Shown piece by piece: positions 21,195-32,209 of a DNA stretch of 64,000 nucleotides. Within the stretch, counting starts at the first letter, position 1, and each line of letters opens with the position of its first letter. The stretch lies in assembly GCA_025531455.1 (NCBI GenBank), contig JAMYHL010000066.1, positions 124,001 to 188,000 on the forward strand, given 5' to 3'. Source of the stretch: Apiotrichum sp. Y4204. Taxonomy: Eukaryota; Basidiomycota; Tremellomycetes; Trichosporonales; Trichosporonaceae. The position numbers were made by a program, and so were the translations under genes. The notes under the pieces were generated by a model, which did no database searches, was not told where the DNA came from, and saw only the letters and a program-made list of their open reading frames with translations.

Positions 21195-21794
21195 TTACAG
21201 GACGTGCTCCTCGCGCGCAAGGCGGCGCTTACCCTGGCCGAGCGCCGTGCAGCCGGGGAACGCCTGGGGCTCGTTTGGCGCCTGGAAGAGGGCGACTTCG
21301 GCAGCACGGCGGCGGGTGAGGCCCGGGAGCTCCTCGCCGCCCGCATGGTTCCACGACGGGAGGGCCTGCGCAACGACAGTGTTGGGGTCCTCGCCGGCCT
21401 TGATGCGGGTGATGACGTCGGAATCGGCAGCCTGCCCGCATCCCATGTTGTACACGAAGGAAGTGAGGGCCGCCCACTGGTTTTCGTTGAGCGGGGGCGC
21501 CGACGAGCCCGAGAGCGCGTCGCCGAGACACTTGGTGTATGTCGGAATGTCCTGTTCGAGGAGGTCCTGCGCCGTCGCCTCGGTGAGCGGGAAGCTCTGG
21601 GAGATCTCGGCACACCCGGCCTGCTGGCACTGGTGTCCGTATCCGACGGTCGGGAGGCCGATGGGGTCGGGCGCGGGCGCGGCGACGAAGCCCTCGAACT
21701 CTTTGAGGAGGTCGAGACCCGCCTGGTTGATGCCTGGGCAGAAGGCCGTCGCGTGGGACGCGAGGACGGCGAGCGAGACGAGCAGGGCGAACAT
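21195..21794 (-). CDS. Secreted GH24 (phage T4-type) lysozyme
   Basis: Single exon, 199 residues. Residues 1-17 are a signal peptide (MFALLVSLAVLASHATA). The catalytic triad is Glu34 (KEFEGF), Asp43 and Thr49 (GLPTVGYGH), with the 9- and 6-residue spacings of T4 lysozyme. Further family blocks are LNENQWAALTSFVYNMGCG and LPGLTRRRAAEVALF. The fold cleaves the beta-1,4 link between N-acetylmuramic acid and N-acetylglucosamine in bacterial peptidoglycan. A secreted form in a fungus implies defence against, or feeding on, bacteria. Seven Cys in the mature part suit an extracellular protein. GH24 enzymes are mostly phage and bacterial, so an old horizontal gain is likely (inference). A TATA box lies about 145 bases upstream. 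The last ten residues are not conserved, and a 3' intron starting at a GTAAGC could change them. Confidence 0.9.
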   Translation of the reverse strand: MFALLVSLAVLASHATAFCPGINQAGLDLLKEFEGFVAAPAPDPIGLPTVGYGHQCQQAGCAEISQSFPLTEATAQDLLEQDIPTYTKCLGDALSGSSAPPLNENQWAALTSFVYNMGCGQAADSDVITRIKAGEDPNTVVAQALPSWNHAGGEELPGLTRRRAAEVALFQAPNEPQAFPGCTALGQGKRRLAREEHVL

Positions 21795-21938
21795 TGTGCA
21801 GTTGGTGGTAGATGGGTTGGGTGGTGTCGCTGTTGGGAGTGGGATTTGGGAGTTGGGCGCTGGGAGTTGCGGGCTGGGAGTTGGAAGGTGCTGCTGAGGA
21901 AGGTGGAAAACTGGAGAGTTGGGAGACCAGTCGGGGGG

Positions 21939-21944
21939 TTTATA
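21939..21944 (-). promoter_or_regulatory. TATA box of the lysozyme gene
   Basis: TATAAA on the minus strand, about 145 bases before the lysozyme ATG, with a purine-rich plus strand (CT-rich leader on the sense strand) between them. Position and sequence suit a regulated fungal promoter. Confidence 0.5.
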
Positions 21945-23086
21945 TCCCTTTCCACGATCCGCAACACGTCAACTCTAGCCCGACGTGGGGTGGAAGGTTA
22001 CCTCATCGTCACCGGGCTACAGACTGCCCCGTCGAGTCCACTCATCTCGCAGCTAGCGCCGAGAAGCTCGAAATAGAGCGCAGCTGTGACGGAGTGCCCC
22101 TAGTCTAACCCGCCAAGGTCCCAGTGTCCTGTTCCAGTGACCTGCACGAAGAATGCTGGGACGCCGAAGGAGCTACGCCAGCTCCGAGGTGTTGCTGTTG
22201 TTCGGGGTCGCACGTTTGTTGTTGTTTACACCTCTGGCTTCAGGGCGATAAGCCAGGCGATGAGGTATGACGCGGAATCTATGATCTCATGATCTCATCG
22301 CGTCCAAGACGTGCGAGAGGAGGTTGTCAAAAACTAAGTAGATGTGGACCCCAGTTGTGCAGTTGGAATTCATGTCGACAGTGGGTGTTCAAGAAGAAGG
22401 GCTTACCACAATTCACGGTGTCACGATGTCTCTTGGACACGGGTGCGTCATGGAACTTGGAGCATGGGATCCGATGGAAGTCGCCTGATGGAGGAGATGG
22501 AAGAGGCAGGTTGGAGGAGACGAGTATGGGTCGATGGAGTCTTCCGCCGGAGGCTATCAAGGTCAATGCCAAAGTTGCACGTTGGACGTTGCCGATTGCC
22601 GGTTTCGGCCAGGAATGCGACACATGTTGTACTACGGCGAAGTCCGAAGACGAGTTGGATGACGCCGAGGAGGCCGATCGGGTCTGAGGTCCGAGGTCCG
22701 ATGATGAGCTCACTACCCATATCAGCACCCCATTACGCGCTCCACAACCGTTACTCAGCGGCGAGGGGTTCCGTCGGAGGACGAGCAGCTATTCTGAGAA
22801 CTCGGGGGTTGGAAGCATCTTAGCAGTACGGCGTCATGGGTGCAGATGCCGGCGGCCGGGGGAACAAGCTTATTCCGTCTTGTCGAGAGCGGGGAATGTT
22901 CTCGAGCGTCGAGGAGTGTGTGATGTGAGTGGCAGTCAAGTGGCCAAGTGGACCCTTCGCGGCATCTTCGCAACGTCTTCGCAACGACTTCCGCACCGTC
23001 TTCGCAACGACCTCCCAACACCGGTGCGACGCGCGACCATCAAGCCCCCCAAGCTCGCACAGCCCAAGCCACACCCCAAATACATA
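21945..23086. other. Intergenic stretch, no firm gene
   Basis: Open frames on both strands at about 22290-22820 overlap and have no recognisable motif. The plus strand is purine-rich around 22440-22570. A degenerate 15-base tandem repeat sits at 22961-23014, immediately downstream of the small secreted-protein gene stop. Confidence 0.5.
22961..23014 (+). repeat. Tandem repeat, unit about CGTCTTCGCAACGAC
   Basis: Three to four imperfect copies of a 12-16 base unit with core CTTCGCAACG, one of them degenerated to CTTCCGCACCG. It lies about 70 bases past the stop of the small secreted protein on the other strand. Non-coding as far as can be seen. Confidence 0.65.
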
Positions 23087-23329
23087 TTAACAAGGCGGCA
23101 CCGCTCCACTAACAACCACCCCTTCTCGGCGCACAAAACACGCGTCCTCGGTAAGATAGTAGCCTTCACGGGCACAACGTACGCGGAACGTCTCGCCCGC
23201 GGCGTAGGTGAGTTTCGGGACTTCGCGTGTGCCGGGGCCGACTGTGCATGGTGTGCTTGTGCTTGTTTTTGCGGGGAGGGCTGTGACCGGGAGGGCGAAG
23301 AGGGTGAAGAGGGTGAAGAGGAGACGCAT
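23087..23329 (-). CDS. Small secreted cysteine-containing protein, possibly SH3b-like
   Basis: Single exon, 80 residues from the ATG at 23329. The open frame extends upstream, but MRLLFTLFTLFALPVTA is a clear signal peptide and its ATG follows an A-rich CATAACATCAGA context, with ATAAAGG about 35 bases further upstream. The mature chain of about 60 residues has four Cys. Its middle, VGPGTREVPKLTYAAGETF, then VRCAREGYYL and EDACFV, resembles the strand pattern of bacterial SH3 (SH3b) domains that accompany fungal and bacterial lysozymes. That resemblance is my reading, not a search result. It is the next gene on the same strand upstream of the secreted GH24 lysozyme (1.3 kb away), so a shared role at bacterial cell walls is possible. 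It could equally be an orphan effector-like peptide. Confidence 0.65.
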   Translation of the reverse strand: MRLLFTLFTLFALPVTALPAKTSTSTPCTVGPGTREVPKLTYAAGETFRVRCAREGYYLTEDACFVRREGVVVSGAVPPC

Positions 23330-23884
23330 TCTGATGTTATGTTGATGGTTCAAGGGTGGACGGACCTTTATGTATGGCGCTGAGTGGCTGTATTTGTATC
23401 CCAAGCTCCTCCAGTCTTCGTAGCCTCACATTTTGGAAATGTCGCGAGAACAAGATCTCCCATTCGACCGTGTCTTTCGTCAATCTCCGCAATCTCCACC
23501 CATCTCCAGATGTGCGCAAGTCGACGCCCAAGACACAATAATACTGCCAGCCCGACCCGTGACTCGCACTTGTGTCACAACTAAACGCCACGAAAAGCAC
23601 ACTCCAACTAGCTGCTATCCATATACATCCATCGTGCGCCTGCACGGTACCCAAGACTATGCGAGACATAATAAGTAGGAAACGACTATACTCCTTTGTG
23701 CAAGATACGAGAATACGATTCTCCTTTCGTGGCGCGCCCGCGGCAGCGCGGCTGGAGGGGCGGGACAAGAGTTGTAGATGAGGTGCACTGCAGTGCTCTA
23801 AAGGGCCCGGAGGTCGAAAGCGCCGACAGTGCCAAATGCATGACTATGCACCTGCACCCGCATCGGTCCCCCGGGCCGCACGTC
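23330..23884. other. Spacer between small secreted protein and RasGEF gene
   Basis: Contains the promoter of the small secreted protein and the 3' region of the RasGEF gene. No further gene is supported. Confidence 0.5.
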
Positions 23885-26800
23885 CTATCGCGGCGGTGCC
23901 GTCTCCTTGGGCTCGACGGCCAAGGAAATGTCGTACAGGTCCTCCTTTTCGTTGGCAACGTCGTCGAGGCCTTCCTCGATAAACTTTGCTATGGTCGGTG
24001 ACATGGCGAGGTTGTATGGCAGCGACTGGTACTGCTGAATGTCACGCAGAATGTCGGCAGTCATGTGGCGTTTGAAGAAGTTGATCAGAACGTGCTGCCC
24101 CTCGCCGTTGACAGTTGTGCCTGTGCCGTTCGACCACGCGGTGGACTGCCGCGACATGCCGGTAGAGGTAGTGGCGTTGCTTGGGCGACGCGGCATCGAC
24201 GTCTGCGAGGCAGTGGGCGTCATTGGGACACTGCCAGAGCCATCCTGCTGCGGCGCAGGGACCATGTCCCTGTTGCCGTCCTCGATGAACACGAGCGCCG
24301 AGAGGTAGAAGCCAAGGAAGGGGACACATGGGGGGTTGGTCGTCTTGAGCATCTCCTTGTACTTTGAAAAGTTCTTGGTCGAGTCCATTGCCCGCTCGAG
24401 TTCGCGCCATTCGCGGATCGTCTTCTCCGGGAGCAGCTCCCACGTCTTCTTGAGACGAGAGATTGGTGATGAACTCAGTCCCGCAACCACGCCTGCCATG
24501 GAGGAGAAGTTGTTCAGCTTGCGGAGGTCGGTTCCGACGCGGATGAAATGCTTGATCACAGTGGCACGGATCTTGACGTCCTTGACGCGCAGGATCGAGA
24601 GTCCAATCCAGCCGGCGAGGCGGTTCGCGGTGAAGATGACATAGCCGACATTTGGCGCCACCTCGCTCGCGGCATCGCTCTGCCACGCCTTGTGTAGACA
24701 CTCGCTCGGCTTGATCCTCTGGAAGTACTGGCTCTCCATGATCGTGAGCTGTCGGGCAATTTCAAGAGCCGGGATGTCGAGCAGTTGCAGCGGCCGTCCG
24801 GTCTGGGTGCGCGGAGCCAGCGGCAACGGCGCTGGCTGCGATCCAGAAGTCAACACGCGGCGCGACTGGGCATCGTCGCCACGGCGTTTCCGCTCCACGA
24901 GCTGCTGCAACTGGCGCGATATGAGCTCGCTACCTGCTGGTACGACATTCTTCGCAAAGTCCTCGATGAGATCCAGCGCGTGTAGGTCCTCCTTCTCGTA
25001 GTAGTGGTTGTCGAGCCACGCCTTGAGCGTGTTGGCCACACTGTCCATCAGCACTCATCAATCCCATTGTCACTCACCGCAATCGCACAGGCGTCTGTTT
25101 CCGCAGCTGCCACTCCTGCAGCTGCTCGCCCTGCAGGCCCTCAGGCGGGGTAATCGTATATCGCTCGATGAGCAGCTCTATCAGGTCGGCGGGCGACACG
25201 AACGAGCGGAAGGTCAAGAGGAACTCTTGGAAAAAGGCATTATCATAGCTGACGTGCGTCGTCAACCGCACAACAAGCGCACGGATCGTACCCGCCCTGA
25301 CACAACCCTTGTCGTCAAACACAATCTCGCCAGGGGGATAGTCTGTGTTGAGGTACCACGCGGGTTCGGTACGGATGGCGGCTGCGGGCGGTGCAGACAT
25401 CGGGGCTGGGACGGGTGGCGGGGGAGCAGCCGGCGCTGCACCACTGGGGATGGACCCGAGACGGGAACCAATGCTGTCGTCGCCGAGGAGCTTGGCAAGC
25501 TTCTTGCCAGACTTCATCTTTGATCCCGCGTCGTCGCGGCGGAGGAATCCGGGTACGGCCTTGAGGATGGAGGCACGGTTGGAGCCGCGTGTGGATCCAG
25601 ATTCGGATTCCTGGCCGTACGGGAGCGAGGTGGTACTGCTGCTCTGGCGCGGGGCGGCATTGACCAAGCTGGTCTGCGAGGCAGACGCGCTCTGCGAGGT
25701 GCGCGATAGGCGATGGCTGCGGCGCTTGCCCCCGGTGTTGGTAACGGTCGTGTCGTCGCCCTCGAGGAACTCTGCCTCGGCGCCGGTGGACCGCGTGCGG
25801 CGGCTCCCGGTCGAAGTGCCGGAACCCTGCCGGTCATGGCCCTCGCCCCGGCGCTCGACATGGCCGGAAGCATGCGACTCGAGCGACATCTGCGACTGCT
25901 TCCTCCCGTGGGCAGAGGCGGCGCGGCGGGTGATAGCCGAAGGCGAGCGCGCGCCGAGAGAACCGCGAACGTGGCCCTGCTCGAGCATTGTCGCCTGCTG
26001 CTGGGCAACATTGAAAAGAGAGTTGAGCGCACCGAAGACTTTTTCCACAGTCTGGCCAAGCTCCTCGTGCGTAGAGTCGACGCTGGCAGGGGTGTCCCAG
26101 CGGAGGTAGACGTCTGCGGCGGCCGAGTCGAGCTGAAGGGCCGTCGCGTCCAGCTCATGTAGCGCATGACGCGCCTTGGACACGAGGTCGGCGTACGCGC
26201 GCACATCCTCGTGGTGAGAGTCTGTCGGGTGGGCCATGTCGCTCAGGTCGCCGTCGAGATCAATGGCAACCGCCACGTCGATGCGGCTGACGGCGTCACG
26301 GAAGCGGGACGTCGCGCGGATGATATCCAGCACGCCGCCGTCGTCCGCCGTTGCTCCTGCCGCGATGGCCGTAGTCAGCTCAGTCTGCAGCTTCTGCACG
26401 TCGGCGACCGTCTCAGCATTCAGCGGGCGCAGTGTAACCTCTGTCGACGGGCCGAACCCAAAGCGCCCAGACATAAAGTCTCCCAGGGCATCTGTGCCAA
26501 ACCATGCGGCGAGTCGACGGCCTTTGACACCCGTGCGCTCCTCTGGCGCGACGTTTGTGAACATTATATGCGGCATACCGTCGATAACGGCGCGAAGCTT
26601 GGTGGCGGCACGGACAACCGCACCCCAGGGATTGCTGCCCGGCTCAGAGCGCGAGGCAGTGATGGCAATGTGCGTCATGTACTGAATCAGGCCCAAGCTT
26701 CCGACGAGGCTCATGTCCCCAGCCCATGGCGGCCGTTCCATCGACTCGTCGTTGATGGTCGAGTCATTGCCGCGCGGCGGGGGAATCACAGGGCCGACAT

Positions 26801-28241
26801 AGCCGAATGCAACCACAAAGTCGCGCACACTCGTGACGACAGCCTGGATCGCGGCGGAGACATCCTCTACCGCTCCTTCCTCGTGCTGTATTGCGAGTGC
26901 GAGGCCGGTGTGGGTACTCCTGGCCACGGCGAGCTCCTCGTCCGCCTGGACACCAGCAAGGGCGGCGTCGTACACCTGGGTGATGGCGTCGTGCACCGCG
27001 TCCATCAAGTACACGAGCGTGGGACGCTGTGGGGCGGCGTAAAGAGGGGCAAGGGAGGATCGAATGCGGTCCTCCCAGTCCTTTGTGCGGCGATTTGGTC
27101 CCGACGTGCGGCCGCCGGCTGAGGCGCCATGGGCACCCGCACGAGACGCGTCCGCGCCTTCGGCACGATTTGATGCAGGCGGTGGGTCTCGGCGGGTCTC
27201 ACCAGTCGACTGGTTGTAATAGTACCAGCTGCGACCGTCGTCGCTGAGTCGTGCCACCCAAGGGTGGGGAACGCCACTCTGGCCACCCCGGGCGTGTGGC
27301 GGTCGGAATTCCTCGCCCATGACTTGTGCCGATACAAGACCGCCGGATGATGACGCGGATGGGCGACGGGATGCCCGCGTCGCACCATATCGTTCTCCGC
27401 CCGCTTCGCTGGCAGCGTCTCCGTTCTGGCTCGTGTTTGCGCTAATGTCGAGCTGCGGTTCGCCACCGGGAATTGACCACGACTCTTCGCCCGTCAGGGT
27501 GTTGTGATAGTACAGCTGCTGGTCAGCGTTGAACTTCCGGATTGCACTCACCCTCCCATCGGGAGTAAGGGACGGGACCCAGACCTCTTCTCGTTCGGCG
27601 CCGAGGCGTCGCGCCGTCTCATTCGGGTCGGCGTCCGCCCGTGTGGGGCCGGCACCCGAGTCGCGAGACGCCTCGCGCTCCCGACCAGCCATGACTTCGT
27701 GCGCGAGGTCGTCTAAGGAGGGCTCATTATCAGCCCCGCCCCAGTTGTTCCATCCTCCGCGCTCCTCGAGGCCGAGCATGTCAGTGGCGCCATTGCGCTG
27801 CATGTAGTGCTTGTCGTTATAGTTGCCGTACCCGTCAACGTCCTCTTCCCCGTCGAGATCCGCGTCGTCAACGTCCTCGACGTAGTTTGAGGGGAACCAT
27901 CCGCGGGAAGTGCCGAGCATGCCGTCCCACCATCCGGAAGGCAGCATGGTGAGGACCTCGATAACGTCACCGGCGTGGAAGCTCAGAGCGCTCTCGTCGG
28001 TGGCCGCAAAGTCGTACACTGCGCGGACGCGGTATGTTTCTCCCTCTGGGACGCGAATGACCTGTGCATCTGGCGGCAGGCCGAGGGTTTCATTTGTGTG
28101 GTCATCTGAGCGCTGGGAGAGGACGGTGGAACGATGTCCCCGGAACATTGCGTGCGACGACGAGGGACCGGGTTCGCTGAGGTCGACGATACCCAGCGTG
28201 TCGAGCGCAGTCGGCGCGGCGCCTATCCGCGAATCTACCAT
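23885..28241 (-). CDS. CDC25: Ras guanine nucleotide exchange factor, SH3-WW-WW-RasGEF (Cdc25 type)
   Basis: Two exons: 28241-25078 and 25040-23885 (1439 residues), separated by a 37-nt intron within the RasGEF_N region. Domains in order: SH3 at about 70-124 (RAVYDFAATDESALSF, SGWWDGMLG, GWFPSNYVE); a WW at about 221-262 (SAIRKFNADQQLYYHN); a second WW-like block at about 327-355 (PWVARLSDDGRSWYYYNQST); a long helical and then disordered middle; RasGEF_N at about 960-1090 (FFQEFLLTFRSFVSPADLIE); and the catalytic CDC25 domain at about 1140-1390 (IPALEIARQLTIMESQYFQR, KLNNFSSMAGVVAGLSSSPI, PCVPFLGFYLSALVFIEDGN). It activates Ras upstream of adenylate cyclase and morphogenesis at the plasma membrane. 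SH3 plus RasGEF is the yeast Cdc25 arrangement; the WW repeats are typical of basidiomycete members. Confidence 0.93.
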
Positions 28242-30649
28242 GGCGTATGCGGGTAGTGCTGGTGGAGTGAATGGATGTGTGAGGGGAATGCGGCGTCACG
28301 CTTGCGGGAAGACAAAGGACGGCCAAGGGGGGTGTTCGATAGGGAAGTGGTGGATGTGATATGTGTATACTCGAGATGCCAAAGAGAATGCGACAGGACC
28401 GTAAATCGTTCGAATCGTAACGAGGAGGAGAGAATGCGTACGGAAGATGAGAAGTGACGAGAAAACGAGAAAAAGTCGATTAAAGATGGAGGGATGGGAA
28501 GAAACAAGATTGGGATGGAGACGAGATGGCAGGTGGCCACGTCGTGGTGGATCGAGAGTGACGGCGCTTCAGATGCAAGACAGGACAGCAGCCACTGCTT
28601 GTGTCGTCGTCAATGTCGGTACGTCGACGGGTATGCTTGCCGGGTCACGTCACAGCAGGAGTGGTGTGCACACCACCAATGCTATCGCGCTTGCGACTAC
28701 TGGTGCCGCTGTCGCTGCTGTGCGATGCGAGTGTGCAAGTGTGCGTACGAGCGTGCGAGCGTGCCAAGGCTCCCCTCTTTCTCAGCCGTGGACAATCGCC
28801 GCGTAACAGCAGTGCAAAGGTGGTCCGTGCGGCGCAAGCCAGGCTGCACGCGCAGAGGGTGGCAGACGAGAGGCTTGCTTTGTGGTTTCACGCACCTGGA
28901 AGCCCTCCACGCCGAACTGCTTCAACCGGAACGAGGGACCCGTTGCCGCCAGAACCAGAACGACAACTAGCGTCAGAGCCAGAGCCGGGGCCAGAGCCAC
29001 AGCCGTACCCAGAGTGCACGACGTTTCGGTAGCCGGAAGTACCGTCCACGCCCACACTAAAAAAGTGCAAAAGGCCGTTGGCGTTGGCGCGTTTACCGGT
29101 TGCGAGTGCTGTGTGCTGCGTGCTGTGCGAGTTGCACGAGATGATCGCGAACAATGACGAGTCACGGATACGAGATTTGGCGTGCACTGATGCGGTGTGC
29201 AGTGCGTAGTGCGAGGATCGCGGATCGCGGGAACAATTAGCGGATCAGGCGAAGCGCGGAGCCCGGAGACTTGTGGACTGCCGTACGGGTGGAAAGTGGT
29301 GGCCGCGATCCGAGATGGTGGATCGATGACGGAACAGATGCGATGCGATGGGAGTGATGTCGCCGGCCGGAGGGGAGGGATGCGGGCTCGGCGACGATCG
29401 TTGAGGGTGAGAGATAGGGAGATGGAGTGGATGAGCCAGCTGTGCGCTATGACCAGAGCCGTTCTCGGTGAGCCGGCCGGGAAGCAGGAGGCTGTTTCGG
29501 GTCGGCAAACGGTCCGAGCAGCGAGATGCTACGCTGCTGCAGACGTGTGCTGCGGGAGCCAGGTCGGCGGAGAAGAGGGTATAGGACGAGGCCGGTGCGG
29601 CGTGCGGTTGTGCGTGAGTGATGTGGGTGGGTGGGTGCACGATGGGCGATTTTGAAAGCGGGCCAGGTGGATGGTGGCGTGCCAGATCGCGCTGGATGGA
29701 GGCGGAAGGGAAAGAGAGGAAAGTGGTGATGGGTGGCCTGGAAGAATATCCTGTTGGTCCCCAGTGGCCCTTTGGTCTCTTGGTCTGTGTATTGTGGAAA
29801 CAACAAATACCGCAGATGCAGGGGGTTGCAGGGTGCAGGCAGGAACAGCAGACGGCAGAGGCGGGGGTGGGTGCCCGGCTTGAGGGAAAAGCGAGAGCGC
29901 TGGGCCAGGTGAGACACACGACACAAAGGTCACAAGAGGAGGAGTTCGATGAATCGATGCCGGGCCAGTCGGGTCCAGGGTGCGCGAGATGTGGCGTGTG
30001 GGATGTGGTATGAGGGTGTGTGTGGGGGGAACAAGAGAAGAGAGGGGTGGACGGTTGACGGCGGGCGAACAATAGCGCGATAGCCGCACTTTGTGAGGGT
30101 GCGTGCAAGCTACGCTGCTCGTCCAGTGGCCTGTGGAATCCTTGGAAGAATAGGAATCCTAGATCCTAGACACTCGAGCACTCGAGCAGTGAGCGAGGGC
30201 GTGTGCTCGGCCAGCTCGGCAGGTTTAAGACCAGAGACGAGATGCAGATATGCACACGAGCCGGGAATGGCGGCACGAGCGGGCTCAGTAGCACAATCAA
30301 TCACGGCTCAAAGCAAACAAAGCGCCGCTGCTGCTGGGTGTACGACTCGGCGTGCGGTGTGTGATGGGTGGAGATGTGGATGCGTTTTGTGTGGCGTCGC
30401 GAGATCCGCCAGACCGCCAGCAACGAGTGGCTAGTGGCTATGGTGGCTATAGTGGCTAGTGGCGCGGTGTGGCCGGTGTGGCATCCAAGATCAGGTGGCG
30501 TCGCCGGCGAGTCGTTCTTCGGGCTGCGGGCAGTGGGTTTCGAGACCGGAAACCGCGAGACCGGGAGTCCGCGAGACCGAGTTGCGAGACCGAGTTGAGG
30601 AGCGGGAGTTTAGCGTATAAGCGTCCAAGGCCCCGGAGATCGAGTAGCA

Positions 30650-30686
30650 GGGGGACGGGGGACGGGGGACGGGGGGACAGGGGGGT
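30650..30686 (+). repeat. G-run tandem repeat (GGGGGAC)n, G-quadruplex potential
   Basis: Five runs of four to six G are separated by AC or ACA, an almost perfect (GGGGGAC) tandem. Loops of two to three bases between G-runs meet the simple quadruplex rule. Non-coding. Confidence 0.7.
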
Positions 30687-31088
30687 CGTCGGCGGCTGTA
30701 GGTTGTAGGCTGTAGGGCGCGAGCCAGGGATGATGGTGCGTGGCGCTAACCCTTGGCGTAGCGGCGTGGGTGGGTGGATGTGGCCGCTGGAGGATGGCGC
30801 TACCTGAGATAGATGGGGAGCGGGGGCTGGGGAGGGAGGGCGGAGGGAGAGAGAGGGGGGCTTGAAAGGGTGGATGTAATGTGATGGACTGATAGGTGTG
30901 GGGGATATGATGCTAGATGGTGATGAAGAGCTGCGAGGTGGTGCGCGTGGTACAAACAGCAGCCAGGCAGCCGAGGTTACAGCTTTACAGCATGCAGCAA
31001 ATCAATGCAATGTCCAGTATCTGTACTCTCTGTTACCGTGTAGCAGCTGCACACTAGCCACAATGGGCATCAATCTCTCAGTCGTTCT

Positions 31089-31117
31089 CCTCCCCCCCCC
31101 CCCTCCCCCCCCCCCGC
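31089..31117 (+). repeat. Poly-C tracts
   Basis: Two long C runs of roughly 11-12 bases, interrupted by single T, followed by CGCGCCCC. The minus strand is correspondingly G-rich. Such tracts are prone to slippage and sequencing error, so the exact length is uncertain. Confidence 0.7.
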
Positions 31118-31512
31118 GCCCCTGTGTTGGGCCGTGTTGGTGGCGTCGTGCCTTGTGGGTCACCAGAGCCAAGCTAACCAAGGACAGGTGGATGAATTGT
31201 ATTGCATTTCTGCTTCCGCTATTAATAGTCTTTTCCTCGTCTCCTAATCGCCGGAAAGAGACCAAAAGGAAAGAAAATAAAAGGGAGAGAACCCCTTTTG
31301 CCGCACCATCGGTGGATTTCCCCTTCCCTCCTTCCTTCCTCTTCCCCCTTTGTCTTCATCTCCCCCCTTCCCGCCAAAACCGATCACTTCTGTCGGGCCA
31401 CGTACACTATGCATGCGACCCATGCGGACACAATCTATCAATCATGATTAATCACAACATTGCAATCACAACATCACAAGATGCACAATCAAAAACAGAC
31501 TTCCCAACTAAC

Positions 31513-31515
<3 letters not shown>

Positions 31516-31555
<40 letters not shown>

Positions 31556-31560
31556 ACACA
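31516..31560 (+). repeat. AC dinucleotide microsatellite
   Basis: About 22 AC units, interrupted once by T near 31551. Non-coding. Confidence 0.9.
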
Positions 31561-32209
31561 GACACCCAACCGCAGACAATCTGGCAACAAGCACCACTTT
31601 TGCATATCGCATTCTACCAACAGCAACAGCGGCGTGTGTTTCTACTCTCTCCTCTCTCTGCAGCAGCGATCTCATGAAACAAAGGAGAAATGGGAAATGG
31701 ACAGGACGGGGGAGACGTAAACAAAAGATGCTGGTCGGGTTTGATTGTTTACGAACGATACGAGAGTCAGGCGGGTCGGGGATAGGTTGGATGGGGCTGT
31801 GGAATAGAATGAGACCGGGTTCTTGGGTTCTGGATGATGTTGGTGGGGGCGCAAGAGACGGTCGAGCAGTCGAAATGTTGGTCGAGGACAGGCAGACGGG
31901 AACCAAAACCGATATCGAACAATCAAGGAAAGGCGAAGGCAAGGGAAACGATGCAGAGGGGGAGAGAGCAGCAGTCAATGCCGCGTACACTCTGGCGAGG
32001 CTGGGGGGTGTTGGTTCGGTTCGATGGCGCCAGCGAGATAACAAGACAGGCTCAAGCGTCGCAAGACTATGCAGAGAGGACAGAAAGATGAAAACAGGCG
32101 AGCATCGTCCTTGTGGTGTTCGTCGAGCTAGGTATATCATGTGGGTTTGCGGAAACCTACAGCCTGGTGTGGAGACTGGTTCATGTGCGATGCGGAGGAT
32201 GGAAGGAAA

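Larger units (their letters stand above)
28242..32209. other. Long gene-poor region upstream of RasGEF, purine-rich plus strand
   Basis: About 4 kb without a supported gene. The plus strand is strongly purine-biased around 28250-28560 and 29600-30060, so the RasGEF-sense strand is pyrimidine-rich and stop codons are rare; this explains a 287-codon open frame at 29245-30108. The region also holds a G-run cluster (30650-30686), C tracts (31089-31117) and an AC repeat (31516-31560). It may be promoter plus 5' leader or non-coding RNA. Confidence 0.5.

Noticed and set aside
22289..22820. Possible gene between lysozyme and small secreted protein
   Set aside because: Overlapping frames on both strands without motif, signal peptide or splice logic. 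No reason to prefer one.
29245..30108. 287-codon minus-strand frame upstream of RasGEF
   Set aside because: Same cause: pyrimidine-rich strand, His/Pro/Ser composition, no homology.
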